Shown here in pieces: positions 17,409 to 43,600 of a stretch of 64,000 nucleotides of DNA (within the stretch, counting starts at the first letter, position 1; every line of letters starts with the position of its first letter). Position numbers and translations under genes: made by a program. The notes beneath the pieces are model-generated. The model saw only the letters and a list, made by a program, of their open reading frames with translations. It had not been told where the DNA came from and searched no databases. This DNA comes from Arbacia lixula. Its lineage: Eukaryota; Echinodermata; Echinoidea; Arbacioida; Arbaciidae. The stretch is taken from positions 14,962,835 through 15,026,834 of the forward strand of contig OZ022588.1 of NCBI GenBank assembly GCA_963669155.1, read 5' to 3'.

Positions 17409-19230
17409 ATGGATGATTTGCTAGACAGCGACAACGAAGAAGAGCGGTATGCAGCTTCTGATTCTGAAGGAGAAATTGATGATTTTGATGAGGACGGAGA
17501 AGAAGAAGATCGTGAAATACCGCTACCGGCTGCTGCGCCTGGCCCAGCTACTGGCATATGAGCGTCGTGCGGAAGAAGAAGAAGATGGTGATAATAATGC
17601 TGCCGCTCGCTCTCATCGAGAAGACATTGATGGAAGACTTGGAAATAATCATTGGTGAGGATAACATGAAATGTTTTAGCTGTTTATTCATATAATTCAA
17701 TACTCTGTATTTTTAGGAGAAAGATAATCAAAAAGTAGCATGTACTCTTGTGCGTTGCGTTGGCTACGCGATTACTGCGACCAGCCCGCTCACGCAGGAG
17801 CAATCCTGGGGCTAGCTACACTGCCTCGGCTGCGGTGTTGTACTTGTAGTCGACCGGCCGAGGCCGCCCGTATTGCGTGGCGATGGGTGTATGATTGCGA
17901 CGGGCCGAGTTTGTTCCCACTCTATTTGTAATATCCTGTTGAGAATAAAGAAAAACGTCCTTAGTTTGTTCATTGTGTAAAGTTAGATTTTAAAGTATTA
18001 AAACCCAGCTCAGTGACATATAGAGCACCATTGTGGCAGCGTGTTTCAGCTCACAAAGTTCAAATCCCGGTATCAAGGCTATGGCATTAATCTAGACTCT
18101 AACTAACAAAAACAAAAAGACATATAAAACATCAAAAGTAACTATTTGTCTTTTCTTACAGCTCTGCTGCCTCATAGGCCTATAGGTACACCAAATTTTG
18201 TCGGGCCAGCCTTGAGCAAGTTTATGTATGTTTTCCTTTTACATTTGTTTACACTCTATCTTCCTCAGCGACTGGTGCTACGTTTGCTCCTCTACATCAT
18301 GTAAATATTGAGTGTAGTTGATACCTGTAGAAAGTGTTTAAAAAAATACTCTTTTACATAATCATTGATGCAGGTGTTCATGCAGTGGAGGGTGTACCCC
18401 AATGCCCAGAGTGGTCGAGTCGTACTGCTGTAAGGAGATGGACCAGGTTGTTGCAGTCATGGATGCCTACGAGGGTGCAGAGCTGGACTGTATTACAGAC
18501 CATCCTGGTTTTAATTCAGTTTGTCTTGACCGATGGGTGTTGGACACCGCCTATCTTCAATACCGTCAATAGCAGTATGGCCAAGACGCGAGGCAAGATG
18601 CCTCTGATAATGAGAATTTTTTTCATGTACAGTTGTATGAATTTTGTGTAATCAAATGGTATGAAGATATACCCTTATGCTCATTGTTAGGTTATTGGGC
18701 TCTACTAGTTTAATTATGTCAAAATTTGCCAAAGAGTTGTTGCACCCTATAAATAGTTTATTCAGAGTTTATAGTTAATAGTTTATTAATGAGAGGAGCC
18801 AGTATGCAAATCTATGGGCTCAGTGAAGAAAGAACCATACAACACTCAAATTGAGTGTGCAAGCATGAATGCTTTCACATTCAAATTGAAATTATATACA
18901 AGTAACAGTGTGGTATTGATATTTTATAGGGATACAATTTGAACTCAGTGATATTTATATTATACCAGGTTAATGATAATTGGGGATGGGTGTCTTGACT
19001 TACTCTGTCATACGTACTGTAGATGATAATTTGTTTTTCTAATAACTTGTGTTTTTCATTCATCTTCTTTTATCTACAGGAAATACAGACACGTTGGGTA
19101 TTGGCAGCTTGCAAGATGGTGCTGGGGTTTCCTTGGCCGATCTGTACATGTCCCGCTACCATCCTGTGCAGTAACACAGATACGGACAACTTTTCCTTCT
19201 GCTGTGTACAGAGGATTTGAGGAACCATAG
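17409..19230 (+). pseudogene. P2X7 ballast-domain-like protein, disrupted
   Basis: Exons read as 17409-17654, 18374-about 18596 and 19080-19230. Exon 1 encodes an acidic leader (MDDLLDSDNEEERYAASDSE) and ends in GNNHW. Exon 2 continues CSCSGGCTPMPR, ESYCCKEM, CITDHPGFNSVCLDRWVLDT and AYLQYRQ. Exon 3 has YRHVGYWQLARWCWGFLGR, VPLPSCAVTQIRTTFPSA and YRGFEEP. This Cys-rich order matches the zinc-binding cytosolic ballast domain of the P2X7 receptor, which in many marine invertebrates occurs in soluble proteins without the channel. It is broken: exon 1 needs a +1 shift between the acidic part and GNNHW, TAG interrupts exon 2 at 18570-18572, and the exon 2 donor lacks GT. No transmembrane segment is present. 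Transposase-like fragments flank it on both sides. Confidence 0.7.
17998..18085 (+). repeat. tRNA-derived SINE fragment
   Basis: AGCTCAGTGACATATAGAGC followed 30-40 bases later by AGTTCAAATCCCGG resembles the A- and B-box regions of a tRNA gene. The stems do not pair well and there is no proper acceptor stem, so it looks like a SINE head or a decayed tRNA pseudogene in the intron of the P2X7-like gene. Confidence 0.4.
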
Positions 19231-19309
19231 ATTTTTTTAAACGTAGATAGGATAACAATGCATTGATGTGTAATGACTTAATATTCGATTCGATTCGATA
19301 ATGTGAAAT

Positions 19310-20640
19310 TAGTTTTATTATAAATATATTTGTTGAATCAAATTCCTCTTTAGCATTACATAATAATTATTAAAAAAAATGATAAATGGGACAAGAGCAA
19401 TATATTTTGGATTAAAGCAGTTTCTTTTCCATATTTTTGCCATATTTTCCCCTACACAGAGTAATGAGGTGAGCAGTTCAAATGCCAGGGAGAAGGAGGG
19501 TCTTGCAAGAGGATTAGCCAAGATGCAAGAGATGGGGGTCAGGGTCGGCACTTTCATCACAGATCGCCATGGACAGGTGGCCAAGTGGATGCGCGATACC
19601 CATCCTGACATAACACATCAGTATGATGCGTGGCATATCGCCAAAGATTAATTCATTCTGTGTTGTGTATATTTCTATACATATATCATGCTGTGAATAG
19701 AATGCCTCACATATTTTTTTTAAAAAAAGCCTACCTGTATAGTTTTAGAAAAAAATTTTAGTCAGTGTTTGTCAATAACCGTTGAATCATTTAGATGACA
19801 TTGTTAGACTGCACTGCATGATTTTATGAAGATTGAATTATCCATTGATGATGGTTAAATATTTTTGCTTAACTCAATAATGGTCATCTTGAAAGTGAAT
19901 AAGTAATTACTGTCTAGATTAAAAATTAGGACTGCAATTTTATGTTTTTCAGACATAAAGAAGAAAATCACTGCAAGTTGGCACAGCTCTGGAAGCGCTC
20001 GATAGTAAATCATGTTTGTTGGTGCACGTTGTTAACACCAAATGGAAATGGGGAGGTGATGCTGGCCAAGTACAAGTCTGTGCTGAATCACATTCGGAGC
20101 GTCCATGACCATGATGACACACCAGCAAAATGTGAGCATGCAGAGGACTATCCTCAACGTGAATGGATAAAAGAGGGTTCGTGTAGCACCGTTAGAAACA
20201 AATATTTGGATTCATGCCCAAAACAGTGGACAGGTACATGGGAAGCATTACAAAGTTCATCGCAATGCTGCGGATTGGAGTCAGCCAAAAGTTGGGATGG
20301 TTATGGCTGGAAACCTGCTGCTGTTTGTAGCAATTCTTTTCGGAGGGGCCAGCTCAACAAAGGTGCTATGACTACTTAACCACATGAACCTTCAAGTTAT
20401 TTCAACACAAACATTTATGGATCACCAGTCTGCATACTTACAACCTGTGATCTGTAGGATTTTCACAAAGCAATAGCGGCAGCTCCAGGCCCAAATCCCA
20501 GAAGGGGAGGAGCTTGTTCTAGGCAGAGACGGGAGATGCGACTCCCCGGGCCACTCAGCTAAATATGGCTCTTATGCCCTCATGGACATGAAAAGAAAGA
20601 AAATCATCGACATCCAGCTTGTCCAGGTAAGAATAAGCTG
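19310..20640 (+). pseudogene. DDE-transposase-like gene, broken copy 2
   Basis: The blocks in genomic order are SNEVSSSNAREKEGLARGLA with GTFITDRHGQVAKWMRDTHP and YDAWHIAKD (19460-19651). Then come IVNHVCWCTLLTPNGNGEVM with HDHDDTPAKCEHAEDYPQRE (about 19945-20270), and MNLQVIST with GRDGRCDSPGHSAKYGSYAL and IIDIQLVQ, ending at a donor near 20626 (about 20390-20626). In the family the GDGR block comes first, so copy 2 is permuted in the same way as copy 1, as expected if neighbouring units were once tandem. A stop lies in the NLQVIST block near 20475. It differs from copy 1 by a few per cent. Confidence 0.6.
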
Positions 20641-20829
20641 ACTGGAAACCTCCCAGATCCCGGGGAGCTAAAGGAGCTGGATGGGGAATCCACTATTTGA
20701 AATTGGATCATATCTACAAAATATCGATGAGATTCCGCTCAGAAAAATACTAATTTCGGATTACAAGGACCAGAAGCTCAGAGCTTCTTTGTGTCTTTGT
20801 GTCACAACTAGACAAGCGACCCTCAGCAT

Positions 20830-21880
20830 ACCAAATGGCCCTGTTTCTACACACCAACGAAGGACACGACGGAGACATCGACATGAAACCTTACGAGCTA
20901 TCCATACAAAATGGATGCCTCCTGTGGGGAAATAGACTCGTAATCCCCAAACAAGGGCGGCAAAACATTCTCTAAGCCCTCCATGACGGTCATCCAGGCA
21001 TCGCGAGAATGAAAATTTTAGCGCGGGCTTTCACGTGGTGGCCCAAAATGCATGACGACATCGAAAGAGAATCAAAAACGTGCACTAGCTGCCAAGAAAG
21101 CCATGCAGTGCCGCCCAAAGAGGCACTCCACCCTTGGACCCAGCCATCGCGTCCATGGTCGCGGCTACATGTTGATCACGCGAAGTTTTTCTTGATCATG
21201 GTTGACGCACCCTCCAAATGGATGGAGGTGATTCCAGTCGCATCAACGAACGCGTTGACCACGATTGACAAGTAGCGTTTTCGCGACACACGGTCTGCCG
21301 GATAAGGTCGTGTCAGACGACGGGTCAGCGTTTTCGAGCAAGGCGTTTGGATAGTTCTTAAGGAAGAACGGGGTTTCGCACTCGATATCATCTCCATACC
21401 ACCCCTCATCGAATGGCCTCGCGGTGCGCACCGTCTGCACATTCAAAGACGCGATGAAATGGACGGAAGGATTTATCGACGCACACATTGCTCGATTTCT
21501 GTTGAAATATCGTACGACCCCCCCATACCACGACGGGTATTTCGCCGCCAGAATTGCTAATGGGTCGCCGATTGACGACCGCCCTGGATCGCATGCGACC
21601 AGATGCCGCATCCCGCCTTCATGATCAGCAGGGGAAGGAGAAAGCAGTGCATGGCTGACACGCTGATCACATAGGCAAGCGAACCAGCGAGCCCTGTGGT
21701 TCAGGCCGCCCGAAGCACAGCACACATGTGGGCGAGGTCGAGAACGCCGCGTTCACAGAGCCCCCACCCCCATGGCCGCGCCCGAGACCCTGAGCGAACC
21801 ACGAGGAGAGGACCGCACCGAACCTCACAAAAGCTACCCTGTTCGTGACCGGAGACCCAGATCGCTATGGGTTTTCATAT
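20830..21880 (+). mobile_element. Gypsy/Ty3 LTR retrotransposon fossil (integrase region)
   Basis: Remnant of a Gypsy-type pol gene covering the spacer before integrase, the integrase zinc-binding region, part of the catalytic core and the tail, of the K02A2.6-like type common in invertebrates. It is broken in several places. The gag, protease and reverse transcriptase parts are missing, and no pair of LTRs surrounds it. It lies directly downstream of the second transposase-like copy. Age cannot be judged without LTRs, but the degree of decay suggests it is not young. Confidence 0.75.
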
Positions 21881-22197
21881 TACCATTATTGTTGATATTC
21901 ATTGATTTTAAATACGGTTGAATTTGATATCATTGTAAAGTTTATGACTTGATGATCATTATAACGCTAATCCCAAACTTCAAAACAAACCAGGAGCGCA
22001 GAAATATCCAAACAAAAACTACTCAAATTCCCTCTCGAAATCTGCCCAATTTACGTCCATAAAATAGGCCACAATGCATGACGTAACTGAATGTCCATGA
22101 TTTCATTTGACAATCGGTCACGTGCAGCTAGTTTTCGTGTACGTACCTGAACAGCAAGTTACGTTTCGCGAACTGAACTATTTTTTAGACTTCAACA

Positions 22198-22529
22198 ATG
22201 GATGAGTTGGACCTCGATTTAGATTTTGAAATCGACAATTTTGAAGAAGAACTTGAAGACGAGAGTATTTGCTCTAGTAGTGGACCAGATAGTGAAATCG
22301 ATGAAGGTGAAGTGGGAGATTTTGATGATGAATCAAACGCTCCTCAGGCTCAAGCTGTGAGTACGAATGGTGTTGTTACGGACGCTGTAGAGATTGCTTA
22401 CCGGCATGAACCAGAACCTGAACTTCAAGAAGATGTCGATCTCGATCTACAAATGGAAAACTACGGGGATGCTAGGCCAAGGGGCAACCAGGATCATGTC
22501 AGGCTTGATCCAAACAGCACCGAAAATTG
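22198..22529 (+). CDS. Orphan first exon of a second P2X7-like protein
   Basis: ATG at 22198 opens a 110-residue acidic leader (MDELDLDLDFEIDNFEEELE...) ending DPNSTENW at a donor (TTG|GTATGT). The layout equals exon 1 of the pseudogene at 17409: acidic leader, a final Asn-x-x-Trp with the Trp codon split TG|G, and the same intron phase. Here the frame is intact, but I find no matching zinc-domain exon in the next 2.5 kb. TGACGTAA-like sequence near 22080 echoes the CRE pair upstream of the other copy. It may be a dead gene fragment or have a distant second exon. Confidence 0.5.
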
Positions 22530-24840
22530 GTATGTAGTTGAAATGATTTAGACTACAGGGTATTTATATTTTCCAAAACTTAGTGCGCGAGTTTGCAATA
22601 ACCGTGGGCCCGATCCATGCAGTAGCTCAGCGTAGCCGTAGCATGTAGCGCTATCGAGCTAGCGCTACCGGTCGGCCGGGACGAAACAGAAAAAAGAACA
22701 GGACTCGATTGTTCTGTCAACAATCCTGATGAAATTGTATAAGATTAAAACTACGATGCAGACATGTACATGTACATGTACTATGATACCGTTCATGTTG
22801 ACAAACCAGTTTATATTTTGCGCAATAAGAGACCACAAGTATAGTACACAATGTACGATGCGGGTGCCTCAAACCGGCCCCCTTGTTTTCTTTTGAATAT
22901 TTTCGTTCCAAGATAACCAAATAAAATTCTAAAATTTCACACACAAATCAGCAAAATAATGCTCTTTCAAAAACTGTTTTTGGATTGAAGATTAACGATA
23001 AAATTTCGGAGAAATTGCGCTTTGAATATCACTCGATAAATCGTCGCACATTCACATCACGTACTGAACCTTGAAACCGGCCCCTACCGAAAATGTGCGA
23101 TATCTCTGTCAGTCCGACGGGTACAGTGCCGACATTTCACCAGTATTGCGTCTCGATCATGCTCGTTCTTGTGCAGTGAAAAAATGACGGGAAAGTTTCG
23201 GCGATCAACGAGAAAATCACGGAAGTACGAACGCAAGTTGAAAAACGGAGATGTTTCGAACGAAAATGTGCAATTGCCAAATAAGTGCACATTTTGTCTA
23301 ATTTTGCTTCCGAAAATCTTGCATTTGGTTTACTCATGCGTAAATACATAATAAATCTCGCATCCAACCTTCGATAACGCGCACTGCGCACAAATACGCG
23401 GGGGCCGGTTTCAAGGCTAGGGGCCGGTTTGTGGACCACTTATGATACATACATGCAAAAGTTGTTGTCAGTTGATTGTCTTCCCTTTCCCTTGCGAGCA
23501 GAAATATCGAACGATGAGCAGAGAGTTGATGAAAGGAAAATGCGCAATACCCATACATGTGTACGTGTGCGATCGCGAGCATGCATTGTAATCATGGAAT
23601 GCGAATGCACCAGTAAAGCTATACCGTACGATATGCAGTCGTGATATGCATGGGCTATAATGACCTACGCGCGCGTGCATAATCGTACTGCAGTATGTAT
23701 GACGTTGAACGTCAACAAATCTTTCGTGAAAAATATAAATGGGTCTATAGAGTGTTTGATATCTAGATTATATTATCTCAAGTCTTCTATCAACATTATT
23801 TGAGATATCTGTAAGCCTTTATTGAAAGGTCGTTAGATGGCATAACCTCTACAAAACGTACAAGTGCAAGAAAACTAACTTTTCCAACGACAGCTCGTAT
23901 TAAATTCAGTAGACTCGACTTCGTATTTCAATGTAAAACCTCCCGATAAAGGTCAGAATATTTTAATTTTTCTTACTCTATTATTGCTGAGATTATTTTT
24001 CTTAGATTTGTGCAAGACTTACTCAAATGTTACTAACAAGAAAAATCTAAAAGACAGTGAAATATAGCCTTAAATGGTAAATTTAGTCAGGACGATATAC
24101 TAGAGCTATACGTATAAAACACGTAATGTAGCGGCTGGAGATGGCTTACGTGCCCATTCACCTTACGTCACCAAAAATCGCTCTTTTCGCGGACGGCAAA
24201 CGGCAGGGTTCGTAGCATTATGAGATGCGTTACAAAAACTGTTTTTATTTCTTTTGTGTTATTTCATAAGCGACATAATGAATAAATTTGACTTCTACAC
24301 ACTTTCAGCTTTCCATTGATATCTGGATCGCTATATTTTTGGATTTTCTATGAATATCAACTTTAAATAAACTCATGCTACATTCCCCATGATTCGACCA
24401 TGGAACTGAATTGGACTAGCGATAGTCATTGTTGTGTTATGCAATATTCTCTATTCAATCAATCATGTTGTTGAGATGTTGTTGTTATCTGTTCAGTTGC
24501 AAACAAGGAATGATGTATTGTGGTTCATCTGTATATTATCATTTTTGCTTGTCGCCTCAGTTCCATTGATTCAATTCTTCTGTCGTATACGTGTAGTGCA
24601 ACCAGGATTAAATGAAATAATTCATATGCATTTTTCTCAGTTATGGGGTATTAATAAGGAAGTACACTTTTACTTTAGACTCTGATCTTGCACAATGTTA
24701 ATCATTCAAAGACCATATTCTTTGGTCTGTAATATACTTGTGGTTTTATTTGTATCTCCATGGTTTAATTATTCTCCCTTCTGATAATAACAATACTGCG
24801 CTGTCTTACTTTGAATACACTACATGTATTTGTGAGCTAA
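22530..24840. other. Intergenic, unassigned
   Basis: No protein or RNA gene is recognised. Between about 22860 and 23430 the motif AAACCGGCCCC occurs in both orientations (22873, 23075, 23402 and 23420), with ACCACA/TGTGGT near the outer ones, suggesting a degraded element of about 600 bases with inverted ends. A frame at 24434-24685 encodes a hydrophobic 83-residue peptide with no recognised relatives. Confidence 0.4.
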
Positions 24841-24851
24841 GGGGGGAGGAA

Positions 24852-25176
24852 TGTAATGTATTGACCAGCCCCTCTTATCTTGTGCAAAGAAGGAGACGGA
24901 GGGCAACACATGGCCAGGCCATAAGGACCAACCAGGGTCTGGTTGGTGGGCTGACCACCCAGTTAGATCTTGATAAGATTCCGGCCACATGTTGTATCTA
25001 ATTATTGCTACAGTACACCACTGACCATCCCTTGGTCTGCATTCTTGTAAATATCCTTATGCTGACTCAGTCTGTAGCCAGCTTTCATTGGAGTAGTATT
25101 AAACTCAGTTTCACTCCTCACTTGAATTGTGTATGTTTCATTCATTTGGTGCCTCTACTTCAATATTGCGTTAACA
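24852..25176 (+). mobile_element. Candidate LTR (solo or 3' remnant), fossil
   Basis: A purine-rich run (AAGGGGGGAGGA) directly precedes TGTAATG, and about 325 bases later the sequence reads GCGTTAACA. This matches the polypurine tract plus TG...CA layout of a Gypsy-type 3' LTR. No second LTR copy is found in the window, so the call rests on layout only. It may or may not belong to the Gypsy fossil at 20.8-21.9 kb. Confidence 0.35.
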
Positions 25177-25644
25177 AAAAAAGGGAAGATGACATGTTTC
25201 ATTGCTGTCATTATGAAGTTGAATGGAACCGTTAAGCATTTCATTTGAGTATGTTCTAATCTTTGTCAGTTGAGTTAAGGTAATCCAAGTACTGGTCATT
25301 TTAATGGGTTTTTTTACATGAATTGAGAGTAAAAAAGCTGTAGGGCCAATGCAAATGAAACTTAGTTCTTGAAACGGCGTTTTGTGATAAATGTCTCAAC
25401 TATCTTCTTCAATTCCATTAATGCTGATGTCATATTAAGAATAGTATCACAATAACACATCACAAACATACACACTTTTCATGTTGCAGACTACTCTGAT
25501 TCATGATCCATAATTCATACCCCATATTAAATATTTCATATTTTCATAATCATACATGTTACTACATGAAATATTATGAAGGCAAGTCCAAATAAAAAAG
25601 GTTTTTCTTCAGATGTTTTAGCTTTTGAAGGGCTCCCTCCCTTG

Positions 25645-40132
<14,488 letters not shown>

Positions 40133-40675
40133 TTTTCTTTCCTGATATTGAAAACTGTAACTTCACGGAAAGGTTGAATGAACAGTGTTTGCAATCAGCA
40201 ATGGTGGTACGGTAGAAAACTTGATAGGAAATAAGCAACCATGCACCCCCATTAACGGCATTCGTAATGCCGTGCGAGCAAAAGATCTGAAAACTTCGGG
40301 AAGCCGATATCTACTGCTAAAAAATACAAGCCTAAAGTTGTGGTAAATACGTGGAAGTGGCTTACTTCGACGTCTGCTAGCACTTTCAAACGAGCCATGC
40401 AGCCACGTGCGGCGCGTGCAAATGAGTTACTCAGTATATGTAGGGTCAGTGGAGTCCCTGGTACAGTATTCAATTTTCGCTGAAGCTACTTGTTCGTGAC
40501 ACCACTGTGCTATAAACAGATGCATCGCACAGCTAGATTGAAATTCTAGATAGAGCTGTCCATGTGTCATATCAATTGTCATGTGTATGACCTCGAACAC
40601 TGCTTTATTTCAATCAAAGTCATGACATAAACTTCTGCCTGAACCAGTTTACAGAACCTGAATATTTTAGTGGTC
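40133..40675. promoter_or_regulatory. Divergent promoter region between EXOSC2 and GEMIN4
   Basis: The start codons of EXOSC2 (minus, 40130-40132) and GEMIN4 (plus, 40676) face away from each other across 543 bases free of repeats. The EXOSC2-proximal half has a locally GC-richer stretch around GCAGCCACGTGCGGCGCGTG (40400-40420), with a CACGTG E-box. No TATA box stands out. Both transcripts must start here unless one has an upstream non-coding exon. Confidence 0.6.
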
Positions 40676-43600
40676 ATGGTAATGGAGTTTGTTCAAAATC
40701 TACAATCGCTGGCACAAGCTGTGAGATGTGCAGAATCTCACATTTTGAGTCGAGGGGAAAAGATAAATTTTCTCAACCAGACAGTGTTAGCTGTGAGCAA
40801 TATTTTAGACATTGCAGTGGATTCAGGTAATGGAGAATATGGTCTTCATGCTGATAATGTCATGAATGTGGAAAATCAAAGACGGGGACAGAGTGGGGAG
40901 TTGACAACCAGTATCGTCCAACTCCACATGCAACGTCTTGCATTTAAAGGGAATGATGCAACCATTACAAGTTGGCCTCATTTCTCCATGGATGCACATC
41001 ATCACATCTCCAAAACTCTGCCAACATGTACATCTACTGATGAAAGGGTTGTTTCCAGAGCTTTTACTGACATGGCATCTGTTCTAGAAGATCTGTGTGT
41101 GGATGAGTGGATGCCGTGGTCTGTGACAAGTGATCACTCGTGTCAAGAGCAAGAAACAAATGTATGCAAGAGTGGATGTGAAGCAGGTGATCCGTTTCGG
41201 AAAGAGTGTGATGTTGACGAGCAGAAGATGATGCAGCAGCTGCGAGCTGTTAGAGACAGATGCAAGAAACTGGCAGAGTGTGACTCTGAGAGGGGCAAAC
41301 TGCGGTCTTGCAAAAGAAATCTCGAACAAACCAGAACTAATGAAAATCAGAGTGCAGGAATACAAGCTGAAACGAGAGCAGAGAGGAGAGAAAGTCTTGG
41401 CCATTGCACTGCTGACGAATGGATTTGGAGGGTTCAAGAAAGACTGAGTGGCTATGAAGGTGAATGCCAAACTTCACAGGGGGAAAGATGCAGAATTTAA
41501 AGGCATTTGGAATAGATTTGAAAGATTCTAGCCAGTGATAGTATGGGTGAATAGGGAAATGGGATAATACAAAAGTACAGCATGTATCAAAATAATCGAT
41601 GCCTACGAGCACTGAAAACACAGCCATCAAATTGTGTGGGGGGTTTTTTTGTGTGTATTATCAGCATTTGATATGACCTTCCATCACTTTGTTTTCCTCA
41701 CACACAGATGGTGTCAAGATGCTCTTGTCTGAGCAGAGGAACTGGCTGAATGACGAGTGGATTGAAACGTTAGAAGCGAATCAAGAAATGCTGGTAGATC
41801 ACAGGTACAAATGAATGTGTGGTTTACACTACAGCTAAAAGGAATTGGCATAGGGAAAGGGAAGGAGCCGCAGTTTTAAACAGCGGTATATTTTGTCCAG
41901 TTCAGCATGAAACACGATGCTTTATTAGCCTAAAAATCCTGTTCCATGCTGAACTGGACAAAACATACTGTGGTTTAAAACTGAGGCTCCTTCCCTTTCT
42001 TCCCTTTCCCTTTCTGCCAATTCCTATGAGCAGTAGTTTAATTGAAAATCTCCTTGTAAACTTATAGATTATGTCTCCATTGACATATGCCAAAAGTAAA
42101 AGCAGTATTTGTGCCAATTTGAAGAGTAATACCTTAATAGCAACATTTATAGTGCTTTGCCAATTTGACGAAATTACATTTTGTAAATATTTTTGGTTGA
42201 ATTCTTACTGGACGCTACAATTAAACTCAAAAGGAAGGATAACCTTTTTGGGGGAAATATGTATTTAAGTTAAAAAAAATGTTTGATACCTTGAACCTTC
42301 ATGGTGCTTCATCAATTGATTTAATGGATGGTTGAATTGCTTGATTGAATGATTAATTGATGGAGGGATTGGTACAATTTATAAGTTGACTGAAACTGGA
42401 CCTTTTCCTGAAACTTGATCCCAGAACAGTACAGAGGCTCTTTGAGACAGGATTGGAGTTCTTGGATGAAAGCGCAGCATCTAAAACCAAGAACAGTGAA
42501 ATGAATCACACAAGATTCCTGAAGGTATTTTTTATTTTAATTGAATGACTTGTCAGAGTTTTGTGTAATGCCTCCTCCATTGCCTGTTAGGCCTTTTATT
42601 TCAGGGGATATTGTTTTTTATTAAGTTGATTTAATCAAAATATTGAAAATCTTCTCTATAGGAAGTGATGTAATTATGATATGAAGAATGATTGATAAAT
42701 TACAATCGAAGTGTACCTGGAATCCCCATAATACTTGCATATTGATGGGAATTTTATTGATTGAAAGAATGTTGCATTACAATCATAGAATCAGATAATT
42801 CCACAAGGAAACTGATTTTGTTCTGCAATACAGTGAGAATATGGATGTTCTCAAAATATTTTAACCAAATTTTTGCATGATTCTAGCAGTTAATTTGTGG
42901 TTCACATAATTTCTGTTTCACTCATATTTTACATAATGTCTCTACAGCTTACTTCCCAGTGTTTTGCTGCTCTCCCTCTAACTCTACAATGCAAGCAATT
43001 CCAATGGTTGTGGGAGCAGCCAAATGGACCTGCATTGTTCCAGGGCAAAGGCATCGTGGACTACAAACAAGAGCTGACACAAATTTTCAACCGCCTGGTG
43101 ACAGGGTCTGAGGAGAGCCAAGTTATTGAGGTAGAGTGAGGATATGAGAGGTCATCAAAGATGAAAAGAATGATTGGTTGATGCATTAACCCTATCTAGC
43201 CCGGGGGGGGGGCAAAAACAGCCCCCCCCCCTCGACATTTTTCGCAATAAATTTGTAACGCGAAAAGATCACGCCGCGACGTTTCATGACTTTTTTCCTT
43301 CAAGTCTCACGCAACTTTTAAGACCAAATTTGCGACGCGGGGGTACACGGTTCCGAAGTTACGTAACATTTTGTACGTGCATGTCAGACCCAAAATTGCT
43401 CAAAAACGTGATTTCATGTACAAATCCAATGCAAATTCTGTATCTAGCCAAAATTCATAAATGTATCATTATATCTATTTTTACTGATGAAAAACAATAG
43501 ATTTCATGTTATTTATGACTGAAATAGTGTTGCTAACAATTTCCATCGAAAAAACAATGAAAAACATAAAGTCGAAAAAACAAAGAAATACAAAAGAAAT

